From a virus, in IMG/VR virus record IMGVR_UViG_3300044732_001817, positions 1-43,381 of that record: DNA of 43,381 nt, one strand, 5' to 3'. Position numbers and translations under genes: made by a program. Below are positions 15,249-22,779 of the stretch, piece by piece. How positions within the stretch are numbered: position 1 is the stretch's first letter; the number at the start of each line of letters is the position of its first letter. Below the pieces are notes generated by a model. That model saw only the letters and a list, made by a program, of their open reading frames with translations, did not search any database and was not told the origin of the DNA.

Positions 15249-15940
15249 AATGTTTTTTGTAGATTTGTTAAAAATTCATGATTTCGAGGATCCATATTCT
15301 TGGATAAACTCGTTGGGTTTAATCTTAATAGAAGTAGATTTTGTGATATATTTCTCAACTGCTTTCCGTTTCTTAACATTCGAATCCATAACTCGTAATC
15401 TTCGGCAAGTCCTTTAAGAGAAGTATCGTAACCTCCAATACTCATAACAGATTCCTTTCTAAACATAACCGTTGGATGGTTAAGGAACCAATGAGATCCT
15501 CTTGCAATATCCTTTGTGATTATTTCCGGATGTTGAGTTTCTCCAGAAATTGCCCATTCAGTTCCTGTCCAAAAAAGATATTGAAGGTTAGTACCCACCA
15601 AGTCAACTTCAGGATTTTCTTGAAGATATTTATATTGAGTAGTTAACCTATCAGGAAATGAATAATCATCAGAATCCATTCTAGCAATAATATCATATTT
15701 TGCATTTTCTATTCCGATATTAAGAGCTCCAGATATTCCAACATTTTTTTCTAATCTAATAACTTCTACACCTTCTTCTTTATCAAGAACATCTAGTAAT
15801 TTAATAGTTGTCGGATTTGTAGATGCATCATCTACTAAAATAATTTCAATATCTTTTAGTGTTTGAGATTGCATAGAATTTACTGCAATCTCTAACCAAT
15901 TATGATCGGTGTTATGAACCGGAATTACTACTGATACCAT
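15245..15940 (-). CDS. Family 2 glycosyltransferase
   Basis: 231 residues from the ATG at 15940, four bases after the previous stop; an upstream ATG at 16009 lies within the preceding gene. The start MVSVVIPVHNTDH is the classical GT2 opening, with ILVDDASTN at the nucleotide-binding position and the metal-binding ARMDSDDYS near residue 90. The late part (GLAEDYELWIRML) is the usual ED-type motif. It builds a glycan chain; sugar unknown. Confidence 0.93.
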   Translation of the reverse strand: MVSVVIPVHNTDHNWLEIAVNSMQSQTLKDIEIILVDDASTNPTTIKLLDVLDKEEGVEVIRLEKNVGISGALNIGIENAKYDIIARMDSDDYSFPDRLTTQYKYLQENPEVDLVGTNLQYLFWTGTEWAISGETQHPEIITKDIARGSHWFLNHPTVMFRKESVMSIGGYDTSLKGLAEDYELWIRMLRNGKQLRNISQNLLLLRLNPTSLSKNMDPRNHEFLTNLQKTL

Positions 15941-15944
15941 GTGT

Positions 15945-16574
15945 TTAAATGTTTTCGTATCCAAAAGTTGAACCCCATTTCTGATCTGCATAGGATTTTC
16001 CTGGTCCATTGTAAGTCCATCCAGTGTAATGTCTAGGAATAAAAACGAAGGCAGGATAGATTGATATTGGATATTTGAATTTCTTAATTACGTTAGTAAA
16101 GAAAAGAGGACCTACCGTCTCCCAAGACATTCGATTTGTATTTTTGAAGGTAAGATCAGGAGTATTAAAAATCTCATTAGTGCAATGACTCATTAACTGA
16201 CAGCCTTTAACGGCACCCATATAACCACATGCAACTAGATCTCCACGAAGTTCTTCATTTTCAAAACATGAAAAACTGTCATGATTAAGAAAATGCTCAT
16301 CTAAAGGATTTACGCAAATACAATCAGCATCTAGGAAAATTCCACCCATGTCATAGAGTATTTGATATCTCATTATATCGCATTTACCATTCCAACTGTC
16401 GTGTTCGTCGATATGATGTTGATTTCTAAATCCTTTAGGATATTTCTCTTTAATTAAATCTTCATTCCATAAAATATGTTCCCAATCAGGATGCGCATCT
16501 ATCCAAGTCTGAATCATTTTTTGTGGTGGAGGTTTAGGTCCAATCCACATTTGGTGTATAATCTTTGGTATCAT
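15945..16574 (-). CDS. Family 32-like glycosyltransferase
   Basis: 209 residues. The N-terminal PKIIHQMWIGPKPPP and the DxD-bearing ILYDMGGIFLDADCICV (near residue 80) are the hallmarks of the GT32/OCH1-type, capsular-polysaccharide glycosyltransferases. In this family the first Asp of the DxD coordinates the metal with a nucleotide-sugar. Followed after four bases by the GT2 gene. Confidence 0.9.
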   Translation of the reverse strand: MIPKIIHQMWIGPKPPPQKMIQTWIDAHPDWEHILWNEDLIKEKYPKGFRNQHHIDEHDSWNGKCDIMRYQILYDMGGIFLDADCICVNPLDEHFLNHDSFSCFENEELRGDLVACGYMGAVKGCQLMSHCTNEIFNTPDLTFKNTNRMSWETVGPLFFTNVIKKFKYPISIYPAFVFIPRHYTGWTYNGPGKSYADQKWGSTFGYENI

Positions 16575-16586
16575 ACTTATTATATG

Positions 16587-17315
16587 TTAGTTTTGAGGGT
16601 GTAATTCATGATATTGCAAAACGCATTTATGAAATTCATTAAACCAATTTTTGATTTCATCTTTAGTTAAAACAAATGTTTGAACCTCACCGGTTTCACA
16701 GCTTATCCAAATTTCGCATTGTTCAGGAAACACTCCGTATCGCTCATACATTGCAACTGAGTATGCAGAAATTTGTTTAAAGTAACCTTCAATCCATTCA
16801 CGTTTCTTGGGTTTTTTTGAGGTCTTAAAGTCGATGATTTTAGGAACCGAAGATTTTGAACGTATAGCTAAATCTAATCTACCAGCATAACCTCCACCTT
16901 TGAGTGACCAAACGGGAACTTCCTGAAATAGAATTTCTCCAATATCATCATAGAAATTAGAGTTGTTATGAAACTGTAAGAATAGATTTTTACCACATTC
17001 AAGTTCCTCTTTAGTAAGAGTATTGCATTCCGCCATAGCTCGTTGAAATGCAATTTGTAGAGGTTTTTCTAACTTTTCAATGAAATGAGCGTTGAGATAA
17101 TGCTCATGTAATGAATGCATAAACGTTCCTCTATTTGCAGAGAATTTTGATACTCTGGCTGCTTCTGCTTCACCTACACGCTTTTGCCATTCAATAAGTC
17201 CTGATTTGTCTGAAGTTTCGGATACGATTGTAGTGACAGAAGGAAGAGATAGTCCAGAACGTTCATCCACTACATAGTAACGACCGGTTCCGTTTTTACC
17301 AACTCTTGTTTTCAA
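16587..17315 (-). CDS. PD-(D/E)XK nuclease, probable TTG start
   Basis: 242 residues from a TTG at 17315 that overlaps the previous TGA by four bases; the first ATG (17408) would overlap the upstream gene by 97 bases and add about 30 residues that look like out-of-frame sequence. The RecB-type core has an early Glu (LFQEVPVWS), GRLDLAI with the metal-binding Asp near residue 160, and IIDFKTSKK with the Asp-x-Lys. It is related to RecB/Cas4/exonuclease-type enzymes and would act on DNA ends in replication, recombination or host DNA breakdown. Neighbouring genes are sugar genes, so its placement is odd. Confidence 0.82.
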   Translation of the reverse strand: MKTRVGKNGTGRYYVVDERSGLSLPSVTTIVSETSDKSGLIEWQKRVGEAEAARVSKFSANRGTFMHSLHEHYLNAHFIEKLEKPLQIAFQRAMAECNTLTKEELECGKNLFLQFHNNSNFYDDIGEILFQEVPVWSLKGGGYAGRLDLAIRSKSSVPKIIDFKTSKKPKKREWIEGYFKQISAYSVAMYERYGVFPEQCEIWISCETGEVQTFVLTKDEIKNWFNEFHKCVLQYHELHPQN

Positions 17316-17794
17316 AATAATGAGGTTATAAAGCCAATTGCTGAAGTTCCAAAAACCTTGGCAATCATGGCATTGATGAATACTAATGATAAAGTAAAGA
17401 TTCCGCAATTAAATAGCCATCTTAAAAATTTCTTAAATGATATGGATTCCGTTGATGGACTTAAAACTACTAGATATGCTGGAGATCCTTCAATTGGAGT
17501 AACCTCTGGATATACCAAATCATTTAGTCGTAATTCCATTAACAAATCATCTAATTCTCTTAACTGTTCTAGCATCCACGGCCAAACCATCTGACGTTTT
17601 TCATAAGGATATAGCTCTTCTGGGATATTAATAACTGTGTAAATTCTTCCTATACGATCAGTTCTTAATTCGTACTTAAAGGACCTAAGTCCTTCAATTA
17701 CTTCTGCTTCTGATTGAGCTTTTCTTACTATTCGCCATTGACTATAATCATCTAATACTTGTGATGGCCAAGTCCATATGTTCCATATATGCAT
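17312..17794 (-). CDS. Hypothetical protein with C-terminal membrane anchor
   Basis: 160 residues from ATG 17794, four bases after the previous stop; a longer reading to 17938 would pass through the coiled-coil gene. The N-terminal part (MHIWNIWTWP) is Trp-rich, the middle soluble, and the last 50 residues have a hydrophobic hairpin (WLFNCGIFTLSLVFINAMIAK and IGFITSLF). The organisation fits a tail-anchored membrane protein. Function unknown. Confidence 0.6.
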   Translation of the reverse strand: MHIWNIWTWPSQVLDDYSQWRIVRKAQSEAEVIEGLRSFKYELRTDRIGRIYTVINIPEELYPYEKRQMVWPWMLEQLRELDDLLMELRLNDLVYPEVTPIEGSPAYLVVLSPSTESISFKKFLRWLFNCGIFTLSLVFINAMIAKVFGTSAIGFITSLF

Positions 17795-17798
17795 TTTA

Positions 17799-18098
17799 CT
17801 AGATTTCAAGGTCCGTAATATCTTCATCTCCGAGTGCTTTTTGGAAGATTCCTTCTTTTTGTTTAACAATTTTGCTTTGATCGATAATTGCCTTTTTAAG
17901 CTCTTCTCTTTCAGCTTTATTTTCTTTGCCTGTTCCAATGAATTTCTTTTGTAACTCTTGTAATTTCAATTGTGCATCATGATATTCTTCAGTAGCTTTC
18001 ATTAATTTTTTGGAGGCCATTGCAGTAGATTCTTCTAATTTCTTTTGAGTATGTGCAGAACTGAATTTTCTAAAAGTTGTTATTTTTTCGTTTTTCAT
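17799..18098 (-). CDS. Small coiled-coil hypothetical protein
   Basis: 99 residues, almost wholly charged helix (YHDAQLKLQELQKKF, EREELKKAIIDQSKIVKQKEG) with an acidic tail. No family recognised. It lies between RmlB and the membrane-anchored protein. Confidence 0.6.
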   Translation of the reverse strand: MKNEKITTFRKFSSAHTQKKLEESTAMASKKLMKATEEYHDAQLKLQELQKKFIGTGKENKAEREELKKAIIDQSKIVKQKEGIFQKALGDEDITDLEI

Positions 18099-18124
18099 TA
18101 TATGATCGGATTTTCTCTATATAT

Positions 18125-19123
18125 TCAATCTTGGTTCATATACCAAGATACCGTCTGTATAAGTCCTTGTTTGATCGTCATTTTAGGAGTCCATCCCAAT
18201 TCTCGTGTTATTTTTGTGTGGTCAATAGCATATCTAAAATCATGACCGGCTCGGTCTTTAACGAATGTAAGCAAATTCATAGAATCCGATTCAACTCCGG
18301 TTTTTGCAGTTTGTATTTCATCGTAAATACGAATTAACATACCAACAACATCTAGATTAGATAATTCACAATCTCCTCCAACGCAGTAGGTTTCTCCAAA
18401 TTTACCATTTTTGAGGATATGAATAATTGCATCTGCATGATCTTCAACGTATAACCAATCTCTAACGTTCATTCCGTTTCCATAAACAGGGATCGATTCC
18501 TTTCTTTTAAGTTTATCAATAACAACTGGAATTAGCTTTTCGTTATATTGATTAGGTCCATAATTGTTACTGCAATTTGATAAAAGAACATTTAAACCAT
18601 ATGTATGAGCATATGCTCTAACAAAATGATCAGATGCTGCCTTACTGGCGGAGTAAGGAGATTTTGGATCGTATGGAGTTCTCTCATTAAATTTCGGATC
18701 TTCCATTTCAAGAGAACCAAAAACCTCATCAGTTGATACATGATAGAAGATAAAATCTGGATTCAATTTCTTATATTCAAGAGACAAATTAAGAAGGTTT
18801 ACGGTTCCCATAACATTAGTCTCAACGAATTCCAAAGGACTTTCAATTGATCTATCTACATGAGATTCTGCGGCTAAATGAATAATAGCATCTATTTGAG
18901 GGTAATGTTCAAGTAATTTAGAAATGGTTTCGGCATTCCTAATATCCATTCGGATAAAATTCGACCAAGTGCCGGCAACATTATCCATGTTACCGGCGTA
19001 AGTCAAACAATCAATTATGAAAACATTACAATCTGGCATTATGCGATTAATGGCTTTAACCACATGAGAGCCAATAAACCCGGCTCCACCAGTTACAATT
19101 ACATTTTTAAGCTTCCTGTTCAT
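18125..19123 (-). CDS. rmlB: dTDP-glucose 4,6-dehydratase (RmlB)
   Basis: 332 residues, close to RmlB size (about 350). It converts dTDP-glucose to dTDP-4-keto-6-deoxyglucose with NAD+. The Rossmann GGAGFIGSHVV is at residues 12-22, HLAAESHVDRSIE near 80, STDEVFGSLE with the catalytic Thr/Asp/Glu near 127, and YSASKAASDH with the Tyr-x3-Lys near 152. Its product is the branch point for rhamnose and many amino or deoxy sugars. The start overlaps the sigma factor stop by 17 bases, so the sigma gene and this operon are linked. Confidence 0.96.
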   Translation of the reverse strand: MNRKLKNVIVTGGAGFIGSHVVKAINRIMPDCNVFIIDCLTYAGNMDNVAGTWSNFIRMDIRNAETISKLLEHYPQIDAIIHLAAESHVDRSIESPLEFVETNVMGTVNLLNLSLEYKKLNPDFIFYHVSTDEVFGSLEMEDPKFNERTPYDPKSPYSASKAASDHFVRAYAHTYGLNVLLSNCSNNYGPNQYNEKLIPVVIDKLKRKESIPVYGNGMNVRDWLYVEDHADAIIHILKNGKFGETYCVGGDCELSNLDVVGMLIRIYDEIQTAKTGVESDSMNLLTFVKDRAGHDFRYAIDHTKITRELGWTPKMTIKQGLIQTVSWYMNQD

Positions 19124-19715
19124 ACATTTCTTTTATGATACGTTTTCCTCGCGCAACTCGATTTTTTACGGTATGCAAAGGAATGTTTAATTTTTTCGAT
19201 ATTTCATCGTATTGCAAATCATTAAAGAATTTTTCTTCGATTACTGATTTGTATTCTTCAGGAAGTGAATTAACGATGTTTCGCATTTTTGTTATTTCTG
19301 CTTGAGCTTCATCGTTTTCTTCCTTAGCAACCAAATGGTCTGCGTGATTTTCGATTGAATCGTATTCGATTTTAGATACCCAATTTTTGTTTTCGGAATT
19401 TTCGAAATAAGACATTGGTGTAGTTTTAGCAGCTTTTCTGTATCGAATAGCCATGCAAGCATGTGTATAAGCAATTCGATAGATCCATGTTGAGATGTGC
19501 CATTTTGGATCGTATTTATCAATTTTATCGTAAACCACGGACATTACTTGAGAAACGATGTGATCAGATTCCTCGGATTTTTGTAAGATGCCATTTACGT
19601 AATTGAATAATCCTGGACGGATTCGATAATAAAGTTCAGTGAATGCTTTTTCTGAACGAGTTTCCTTGAATTTAAGGCCAAGGTCCTTAAGAGAATCTGC
19701 TTTTTGTTTTGCCAT
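19107..19715 (-). CDS. ECF-type RNA polymerase sigma factor
   Basis: 202 residues, with two of the sigma-70 regions and nothing else. Region 2 (about residues 35-95) includes DPKWHISTWIYRIAYTHACMAIRYRK, matching the -10-binding part of ECF sigmas. Region 4 (about 150-198) has LPEEYKSVIEEKFFNDLQYDEISKKLN followed by the helix-turn-helix recognition segment PLHTVKNRVARGKRIIKEM. No anti-sigma partner is seen. It would redirect host RNA polymerase to phage promoters, and its own gene lies right after one copy of the repeated intergenic cassette. It may be a functional counterpart of T4 gp55, but no sliding-clamp-binding tail is obvious. Confidence 0.92.
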   Translation of the reverse strand: MAKQKADSLKDLGLKFKETRSEKAFTELYYRIRPGLFNYVNGILQKSEESDHIVSQVMSVVYDKIDKYDPKWHISTWIYRIAYTHACMAIRYRKAAKTTPMSYFENSENKNWVSKIEYDSIENHADHLVAKEENDEAQAEITKMRNIVNSLPEEYKSVIEEKFFNDLQYDEISKKLNIPLHTVKNRVARGKRIIKEMYEQEA

Positions 19716-19799
19716 AATATGATTGTTTAATTATTATGATATAAAAATAATAAAAGTTTTGGTAAAAGTAAAATTTTTGGATGGAAAGTTATTAACAAA
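19716..19799 (-). promoter_or_regulatory. Promoter cassette A upstream of the sigma gene
   Basis: On the minus strand, TTGTTAATAACTTT (19785-19798) lies immediately after a stop codon, followed by a spacer containing TTACC and then TTTTATTATTTTTATATC (19738-19756). TTACC is about 17 bases from TATATC, a possible -35/-10 pair. The same arrangement occurs at 21037-21119 and 22780-22862. No hairpin with a U-tract is present here. Confidence 0.6.
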
Positions 19800-20096
19800 T
19801 TAAAGACCTTGATCTATTAGCCTTTTTGTATTTTCGTCTAGAGCAGAAATTATCTTCTTAAGAGTTTCTCCTGAAGGGTCTGTAGAATTAAGCATTCGTA
19901 TTTGAGAAAGAACTCCTTCGATTTGAGGAGTTAGTCCCCATCCAGAAGAACATCTACTAGCCTGTTCCCCAAACATATCAATAAATTTATCTTCTACTGC
20001 ATCTCTTAATGGACCATCGCCTCCATATGCGATTTCTTTTCTTTGTACCGGACCTATTGTACAAGTCCAATATTCATATCTTTCTGGATCTATCAT
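19800..20096 (-). CDS. Hypothetical protein
   Basis: 98 residues, soluble, two-part: an N-terminal beta segment (YEYWTCTIGPV) with a Cys pair later (ASRCSSGWG), then a helix. No family recognised. Last gene of its transcript before the sigma-factor promoter cassette. Confidence 0.6.
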   Translation of the reverse strand: MIDPERYEYWTCTIGPVQRKEIAYGGDGPLRDAVEDKFIDMFGEQASRCSSGWGLTPQIEGVLSQIRMLNSTDPSGETLKKIISALDENTKRLIDQGL

Positions 20097-20099
20097 ATT

Positions 20100-20348
20100 T
20101 TAATTTATTAGGTCATCTATAACTATTCCATGGTCATCCATTAGCTCACGAATTCTACGAAATGCAGCATATACACCATCGGAAGGATCTGAATCTGCTT
20201 CAAAACCTTCTACTTCGTATTGTACGCTTTTTTCGAGATTTGTAACAATTTGCCATAAGACACTTGCCATATCCGTAGATTTAACACAACGTAAGTGTGC
20301 CATTCTGTCGTCTAGATCATCTAGATCAAATTCTAAAGTTGCTTTCAT
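20100..20348 (-). CDS. Small conserved-looking phage protein
   Basis: 82 residues from ATG 20348, one base after the preceding stop; a longer reading to 20441 runs through that gene. It begins MKATLEFDLDDLDDRMAHLRCVKSTDMASVLWQI, a pattern I recognise from many small phage proteins of unknown function (beta strand, Asp-rich turn and amphipathic helix). Role unknown. Confidence 0.75.
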   Translation of the reverse strand: MKATLEFDLDDLDDRMAHLRCVKSTDMASVLWQIVTNLEKSVQYEVEGFEADSDPSDGVYAAFRRIRELMDDHGIVIDDLIN

Positions 20349-20349
20349 A

Positions 20350-20736
20350 TTAGTATAATTTAATTTCAAATCTGTCTTCCATTTGTTCGATTTTATCGAC
20401 CGGTACTCCATGAACATTTTCACCTCCATGGCGATTTTCAACGATAATAGTTGAAATGCGATAATTGTACTTCAATGCCAAATCAAAATAATGTTGCATT
20501 TCCCATTCTTGAGTAAACGTATTAGCAACTCCTACTTTTGAAATTCCATCGTGCATAGATTTTTCAACATGAGCTTGGCACCATTGATGTGCATCTCGAA
20601 TTCGAGTAGGATCGAACATATATTCACCATGTTTTTCAAAAAATTGATCAGCTGACCATACTTCTTCGCAAAGTGATTCGGCCAAAGAGGATTTTCCACT
20701 ACCTGGTAGTCCTCGAAAAAGGATTAGTTGTTTCAT
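20350..20736 (-). CDS. P-loop kinase-like protein
   Basis: 128 residues. The Walker A is FRGLPGSGKSSLAE near residue 6-18, and a Walker B-like strand follows as VGVANTFTQEWEM. The spacing and the W-S-A-D-Q-F segment (VWSADQFF) resemble small AAA_33-type polynucleotide or 5'-kinase domains, as in N4BP2-like proteins and T4 PNK. It could phosphorylate nucleic-acid ends, but the phosphatase half of PNK is absent. Followed by the small gene above. Confidence 0.8.
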   Translation of the reverse strand: MKQLILFRGLPGSGKSSLAESLCEEVWSADQFFEKHGEYMFDPTRIRDAHQWCQAHVEKSMHDGISKVGVANTFTQEWEMQHYFDLALKYNYRISTIIVENRHGGENVHGVPVDKIEQMEDRFEIKLY

Positions 20737-20745
20737 ATAGATTGA

Positions 20746-21036
20746 TTAGAAGTTACTATTGTTAGGTTGTTTAGTTCGTGGATATTTCTCGATGATTGCA
20801 AAAATATCGGTTACTTTAAGAGCGAGTTCTACATTCTCAAATGTTAGTTTAGCGAGTGCATCAGATTTTATTACGATTTCTGAATAATCGTAACCATCGA
20901 ATGAACCGTATAAGTAGTTTTCTAATGTAAATGTGTCACACTCGCATTTGTAAGAAAGTTCTTTGATAAGATCAAGGATCTTAAAACGAGTTTCCGAATC
21001 CATGTTTTCGTGACGATTGAAGTAAGTTACTTGCAT
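20746..21036 (-). CDS. Hypothetical protein
   Basis: 96 residues, acidic, with two Cys early in the sequence (YKCECD). Mostly helical, no motif. First gene after promoter cassette B at 21037-21119. Confidence 0.6.
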   Translation of the reverse strand: MQVTYFNRHENMDSETRFKILDLIKELSYKCECDTFTLENYLYGSFDGYDYSEIVIKSDALAKLTFENVELALKVTDIFAIIEKYPRTKQPNNSNF

Positions 21037-21119
21037 ATTATGTTTATTAAATTTATAGTATAAAAATAATAAAAAAGATTGGTAAAGTAAAATTTTTGTT
21101 CAAAAAGTTATTAACAATT
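21037..21119 (-). promoter_or_regulatory. Promoter cassette B
   Basis: Minus strand: TTGTTAATAACTTT (within 21104-21120) directly after the lipoprotein stop, a 30-base spacer that contains CAAAAATTTTACTTTACCA, and TATTATTTTTATACTATAAATTTAATA (21046-21077) about 25 bases upstream of the next ATG. TTACC sits 18 bases from TATACT. The spacer segment AAAAATTTTACTTT is shared with cassette A. Confidence 0.65.
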
Positions 21120-21524
21120 TTACTTATGCTTAGGAGAAACAAAACCTTTCAGAATATCACCTTTTGAATATCTTTTATCTGCATAAAAGAGAATTCCACA
21201 TTCAGTAGTAATCGCATATTGATTTCCTTCTCTTTCACAAAGTTCTACTATACAATCAAAGTGTTTTTCTGTTGTATCTATTGCAGAGGATTCGTGAATA
21301 GGATTTTTACAATTACCTTTATGAGAACCCCATCTACCGTTTCCATATCCAACCGCAATATATTCGCATCCGTCTAATGTATAAATCTGATAATTTTGGT
21401 CACGATATATGGTAGCAGTATCGAGTTCTAATCTTAGATCTTCAGGAGCTTTAGGTCGTTTCTTTTCAGGTCCACATGAATACATCAATACCAATGCACT
21501 GATTAAGATTAAAGTCTTCTTCAT
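21120..21524 (-). CDS. Phage-encoded lipoprotein
   Basis: 134 residues. The N-terminus MKKTLILISALVLMYSCGPEKK is a type II signal peptide with the lipobox Cys at residue 17 (LMYSC-G). The mature part has a small beta domain with several Cys (DGCEYI, KGNCKN, FDCIVELCERE, TTECGI), probably disulphide-bonded. It should be exported and lipid-anchored to the envelope. Phage lipoproteins often block superinfection by masking receptors or blocking DNA entry, but nothing specific identifies this one. Overlaps the upstream gene by one base. Confidence 0.8.
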   Translation of the reverse strand: MKKTLILISALVLMYSCGPEKKRPKAPEDLRLELDTATIYRDQNYQIYTLDGCEYIAVGYGNGRWGSHKGNCKNPIHESSAIDTTEKHFDCIVELCEREGNQYAITTECGILFYADKRYSKGDILKGFVSPKHK

Positions 21525-21739
21525 TAGTTTAAGTTTATTGGATATCTTTCGAAATAGAATTTAAAGGTCAAATCGCATACTTGTTGACGCATTTCATAAA
21601 TAATAGCCTTTTCATTAGGCTGAGATTTCTCCAAGTTATCAACCAATTTAGTAGCTAATCCCATTTGATCTATCGAATTACATGTATCGATAAATTCGTT
21701 TACCAAGTTGATTTCTTGGATTTTTGTCATTGTTGTCAT
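21524..21739 (-). CDS. Small hypothetical helical protein
   Basis: 71 residues, helical, with aromatic residues at the C-terminus (FKFYFERYP). No motif. Start could be the first Met or the one at residue 4. Ends at the lipoprotein start. Confidence 0.6.
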   Translation of the reverse strand: MTTMTKIQEINLVNEFIDTCNSIDQMGLATKLVDNLEKSQPNEKAIIYEMRQQVCDLTFKFYFERYPINLN

Positions 21740-21756
21740 ATATTTGTTTTTAAAGT

Positions 21757-22494
21757 TTACAATTCAAAAGTGGGTTTCAACCATAACCCTTTAGAGAATA
21801 CTAATTCGAAGAATCCTGGTATAAGTTTAGAATCAACCTCAGTTAACAATTTAATAGAAGCAATAGTATCGTGTTTCATCATTTTGAAAACCTCATCTCT
21901 TATTCTTTCAACTGAAACCGTAGTTTTAAGTTTTTCAAGAATTTCCGGTTGAGCCATTGCATCAAATATAGATTGGTCAATATCAAAACCTTTTGTGATG
22001 GAAAATCTTAATGCTCTAAGTATTCTTAAAGGATCATCCATCATAGTTTGAGCAGCCGGAAGAGGAGTTCTAAGTAATTTCCTTTCCAAATCGGCCTTAC
22101 CTTCAAAAAGATCAATTAGATTTCCATCAAAGTCTACTGCTAATGCGTTTAAAGTAAAGTCTCTTCTTAAGAGATCATCTTCCAAAGTTCCAATTTCTAG
22201 TATTGGTTGTCTGGTTCCTGGTTTGTAACCAACCTCTTTTCTAGCCATTACAAAATCGGCAACCATTCCTTTATTGATAGAACTATCTGGAAATTTTGCT
22301 CTAATAGTAAAACAATCAGGAGTAGATAAGAAGATTTTGTAACCTTCAGCTTCCATCCATTCGGTCATTTTTTGGAATCCTTCCTCGACCGTTATATCGG
22401 TTCTATCAAGAACGAAAGTAAAGTCGATATCTTTTGAATCGATACCTATAATTTCGTCTCTTACGCAACCTCCAACTTTAAAAATTTCTGGCAT
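21757..22494 (-). CDS. CCA-adding enzyme/poly(A) polymerase head domain
   Basis: 245 residues against about 400 for host enzymes. The nucleotidyltransferase head is complete: FKVGGCVRDEI near residue 5, the metal-binding DIDFTFV near 23, LLRRDFTLNALAVD near 112, and the neck motif DDPLRILRALRFS near 158. After the neck only part of the body is left. The family adds CCA to tRNA 3' ends, or poly(A) to RNA. A phage copy could repair tRNA ends during infection. Activity of a shortened version is uncertain. Confidence 0.9.
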   Translation of the reverse strand: MPEIFKVGGCVRDEIIGIDSKDIDFTFVLDRTDITVEEGFQKMTEWMEAEGYKIFLSTPDCFTIRAKFPDSSINKGMVADFVMARKEVGYKPGTRQPILEIGTLEDDLLRRDFTLNALAVDFDGNLIDLFEGKADLERKLLRTPLPAAQTMMDDPLRILRALRFSITKGFDIDQSIFDAMAQPEILEKLKTTVSVERIRDEVFKMMKHDTIASIKLLTEVDSKLIPGFFELVFSKGLWLKPTFEL

Positions 22495-22495
22495 A

Positions 22496-22765
22496 TTATT
22501 TGTTTTTACGTTGACCTAATTTTCTTTTTCCTTGTGAAATTGTAACTTCTGTATAGCTTACCTCGTTTTCGAAGTTGTATTTGTCAAATTGAATAATTCC
22601 TTCTCGAGTAAACCGTTCGATTGTTTGTCCGGATTGAAGATTGAGAAATGTTTGTTCATCAACCGTGATGGAATCACCAACTTTGTAATGTACCGGTTTA
22701 GTTGAGTATCCTGCAGATTCGAGGATTGGTTTTTTTACGATGAGTTTGAATTCTGTATGTGTCAT
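22496..22765 (-). CDS. Small hypothetical basic protein
   Basis: 89 residues, Lys-rich at the C-terminus (GKRKLGQRKNK). Beta-rich middle (TVDEQTFLNLQSG). No family recognised. First gene after promoter cassette C; followed one base later by the CCA-adding enzyme. Confidence 0.65.
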   Translation of the reverse strand: MTHTEFKLIVKKPILESAGYSTKPVHYKVGDSITVDEQTFLNLQSGQTIERFTREGIIQFDKYNFENEVSYTEVTISQGKRKLGQRKNK

Positions 22766-22779
22766 GATTTGTATTGTGT

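Noticed and set aside
17315-17408. Upstream ATG of the nuclease as start
   Set aside because: The extra 31 residues are read across the upstream membrane-anchored gene in another frame and look unlike a protein N-terminus.
19785-19798. AAAGTTATTAACA as a DnaA-box-like origin
   Set aside because: Loosely resembles TTATCCACA, but it occurs once per intergenic region at fixed distance from promoter-like cores, not clustered as in an origin.
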